From positions 248,001 through 312,000 of the forward strand of contig JADKAO010000003.1 in the NCBI GenBank assembly GCA_016715285.1: a DNA stretch of 64,000 bases. Reading direction: 5' to 3'. Below, piece after piece: positions 62,899 through 64,000 of the stretch. The notes beneath the pieces were generated by a model. It made no database searches. It had not been told where the DNA came from and saw only the letters and a program-made list of their open reading frames with translations. Numbering within the stretch: position 1 is the stretch's first letter; each line of letters starts with the position of its first letter. Source of the stretch: Actinomycetales bacterium (GTDB taxonomy: Bacteria > Actinomycetota > Actinomycetes > Actinomycetales > Dermatophilaceae). A program made the position numbers and the translations under genes.

Positions 62899-64000
62899 AT
62901 GGCATTCGCTCCCGGCATCCGGCAATTCGTCCCGCGCAACGGCATACACCGCGCGTGGTGGGTCGCGTTTGCCGTCGTCAGCGCACTCGTCGCTGCCGCG
63001 GGCTTCCGGTCGTCCACCGGCGCCCTCCTTGAGCCGTTGGAAGCCGAGTTCGGGTGGAGCCGAGCGACCACCTCCGGCGCGGTTACAGCCAACCTCGTCC
63101 TCTACGGACTGACGGCACCTTTTGCGGCCGCGCTCATGGAGCGCTTTGGCCTCCGCCGGGTTATGACCATTGCGCTCTTGCTCGTCAGCCTGGGAGCCGG
63201 GCTCACGCTCGTCATGACGGCCCCGTGGCAACTCTGGCTGCTGTGGGGACTGTGCGTCGGCATCGGCACTGGGTCGATGGCGCTCGTCCTCGGCTCGGTG
63301 GTCGCGAATCGGTGGTTCGCCACCCGCCGCGGCCTGGTCACGGGAGTCTTCTCGGCTGCCTCATCGACGGGGCAGCTCATCTTCCTGCCCGCGATCGCCA
63401 TGCTCGCGGCCGGGCCAGGATGGCGGTATGCCGCGCTGCTCACCGCCATCGCCGCGCTGCTCCTCGTGCCGCTCGTTCTCGTCATCGTTCGCGATCGACC
63501 AGCGGATGTCGGGCTAGAACCGTACGGTGCGGAGGCGACCGATGCCGCGCCGATGAGCCCTGCGCCGGTCGCCTCCGGAGCACGGTCGGCAGCGGCTGCG
63601 GCCCGCGGGGCCATCACGACCCTCGGCGAGGTCTTGGGCACCCGCGCGTTTTGGGTCTTAGCTGGCACCTTCTTCGTCTGCGGCTGGTCCACGAACGGAC
63701 TCGTGGGCACACATTTCATCCCCGCTGCACACGACCACGGTATGCCGCAAACGACCGCCGCCAACCTGCTCGCTCTCGTCGGGATCCTCGACATCGTCGG
63801 CACGATTGCCTCGGGTTGGCTGACTGACCGCGTTGACCCGAGATTGCTGCTCGCCGTCTACTACTTCCTTCGCGGCCTGTCACTTCTCGTGGTCCCGAGC
63901 GTTCTCGGACCGGACATTCACCCCAACCTGCTGCTGTTCATCATCTTCTACGGGTTGGACTGGGTCGCCACCGTGCCTCCCACGATGGCGCTGTGCCGCA
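62899..64000 (+). CDS. MFS transporter, 3' end outside the window
   Basis: An open frame from ATG 62899 runs past the window end with no stop (367 codons visible). It shows 10-11 hydrophobic helices, including WWVAFAVVSALVAAAGF, LVLYGLTAPFAAAL, LWLLWGLCVGIGTGSMALVLG, YAALLTAIAALLLVPLVLVIV and FWVLAGTFFVCGWSTNGLVG. MERFGLRRVMTI is the loop 2-3 motif (G-x-x-x-D/R-R-x-G/R), and a long cytoplasmic loop (about residues 205-245) separates two six-helix halves. It resembles oxalate/formate-antiporter-like or YbfB-like MFS members. The substrate is unknown. The start lies 10 bases after the glycosylase stop. Confidence 0.88.
   Translation, partial: MAFAPGIRQFVPRNGIHRAWWVAFAVVSALVAAAGFRSSTGALLEPLEAEFGWSRATTSGAVTANLVLYGLTAPFAAALMERFGLRRVMTIALLLVSLGAGLTLVMTAPWQLWLLWGLCVGIGTGSMALVLGSVVANRWFATRRGLVTGVFSAASSTGQLIFLPAIAMLAAGPGWRYAALLTAIAALLLVPLVLVIVRDRPADVGLEPYGAEATDAAPMSPAPVASGARSAAAAARGAITTLGEVLGTRAFWVLAGTFFVCGWSTNGLVGTHFIPAAHDHGMPQTTAANLLALVGILDIVGTIASGWLTDRVDPRLLLAVYYFLRGLSLLVVPSVLGPDIHPNLLLFIIFYGLDWVATVPPTMALCR

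Larger units (their letters stand above)
4519..63747. repeat. High-copy octamer GTATGCCG / CGGCATAC scattered through the window
   Basis: By hand scan, GTATGCC or GGCATAC occurs about 83 times (41 forward, 42 reverse), and about 78 of these extend to GTATGCCG/CGGCATAC. The first copy is at about 4520 and the last at about 63740. Examples: 7131, 9903, 15249, 18041, 21576, 25221, 32566, 35723, 45166, 55099, 62222 and 63426. A few copies are intergenic: 7977, 12696, 22449, 24623, 41861 and 54714. In genes it is read in every frame (Tyr-Ala, Ala-Tyr, Val-Cys-Arg, Met-Pro, Ile-Pro), so protein content does not explain it. It forces rare TAT and GCA codons in a GC-rich genome. Confidence 0.9.

Noticed and set aside
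4519..63747. Octamer explained as a common dipeptide codon pair (Tyr-Ala or Ala-Tyr)
   Set aside because: Copies also occur as Val-Cys-Arg (15249, 25221, 55099), Met-Pro (21576, 22868, 63740), Ile-Pro (18041, 35723) and in non-coding gaps.
4519..63747. Octamer as a polar chromosome-segregation site (KOPS/AIMS) or Chi
   Set aside because: Forward and reverse copies are about equal (41 and 42), whereas those elements are strongly oriented along the replichore. One window cannot fully exclude it.
1..64000. Insertion sequences, integrases, prophage or toxin-antitoxin genes
   Set aside because: No transposase, recombinase, capsid or small toxin-antitoxin pair was recognised in any frame, and no terminal inverted repeats were seen around the accessory segment at 37-53 kb.

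Overview
The window is high-GC DNA with GTG starts, dense gene packing and many ATGA/GTGA stop-start overlaps. Its gene order is typical of Actinobacteria. Most of it is a rearranged version of the cell-envelope block known from Mycobacterium tuberculosis (roughly Rv3241c to Rv3281): wbbL-like, accE/accD, birA, GtrA, purK/purE, fadE25-like, LCP, fbiA/fbiB, whiB2, metallopeptidase, DUF3499, pmm, SIS, ahcY, mtrA/mtrB, lpqB, comF, hpf. The mix of families and the very frequent octamer GTATGCCG fit a Micrococcales genome, probably Intrasporangiaceae/Dermatophilaceae (Tetrasphaera or Phycicoccus-like). That placement is inference.

Layout. 1-4.1 kb: surface-polysaccharide genes (RgpF-like end, SDR epimerase, two glycosyltransferases). 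4.2-7.9 kb: a membrane-anchored protein, a secreted repeat protein with a lytic-transglycosylase-like domain, and a secreted M15-like peptidase. 8-10.7 kb: acyl-CoA carboxylase epsilon and beta subunits, divergent from biotin ligase. 10.7-14.5 kb: adenylate cyclase, enoyl-CoA hydratase, OmpR-type two-component pair. 14.5-19.7 kb: GtrA, purK-purE, CoA-binding protein, F420-type LLM oxidoreductase, acyl-CoA dehydrogenase. 19.8-27.7 kb: LCP wall-polymer transferase, GtrA plus glycosyltransferase, 3-oxoacid CoA-transferase, TIGR03089 protein, AlkA-like glycosylase, F420 genes fbiB/fbiA. 28-37 kb: whiB2, giant membrane glycosyltransferase, DUF5719, metallopeptidase-family protein, DUF3499, phosphomannomutase fused to a Trm112-like domain, and a frameshifted SIS sugar-phosphate isomerase-like gene. 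37-53 kb: accessory material placed inside the conserved block: a four-gene pyruvate-type 2-oxoacid oxidoreductase operon, a DUF808 membrane protein, a 2594-residue secreted multicopper oxidase with 15 fibronectin-III domains, and a DUF6541 membrane protein. 53-64 kb: ahcY, mtrAB-lpqB, comF, hpf, a NarL-type regulator, a YcaQ/AlkX-type DNA glycosylase and a truncated MFS transporter.

The most striking signal is not a gene. By hand count, GTATGCC/GGCATAC occurs about 83 times in 64 kb, and about 78 of these extend to GTATGCCG/CGGCATAC. It is balanced between strands, occurs in all reading frames and in intergenic gaps, and is absent from the first 4.5 kb. It behaves like a DNA-level signal such as an uptake sequence, a HIP1-like repeat or a methylation/chromosome-architecture site.

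I saw no rRNA, tRNA, CRISPR array, insertion sequence or prophage.
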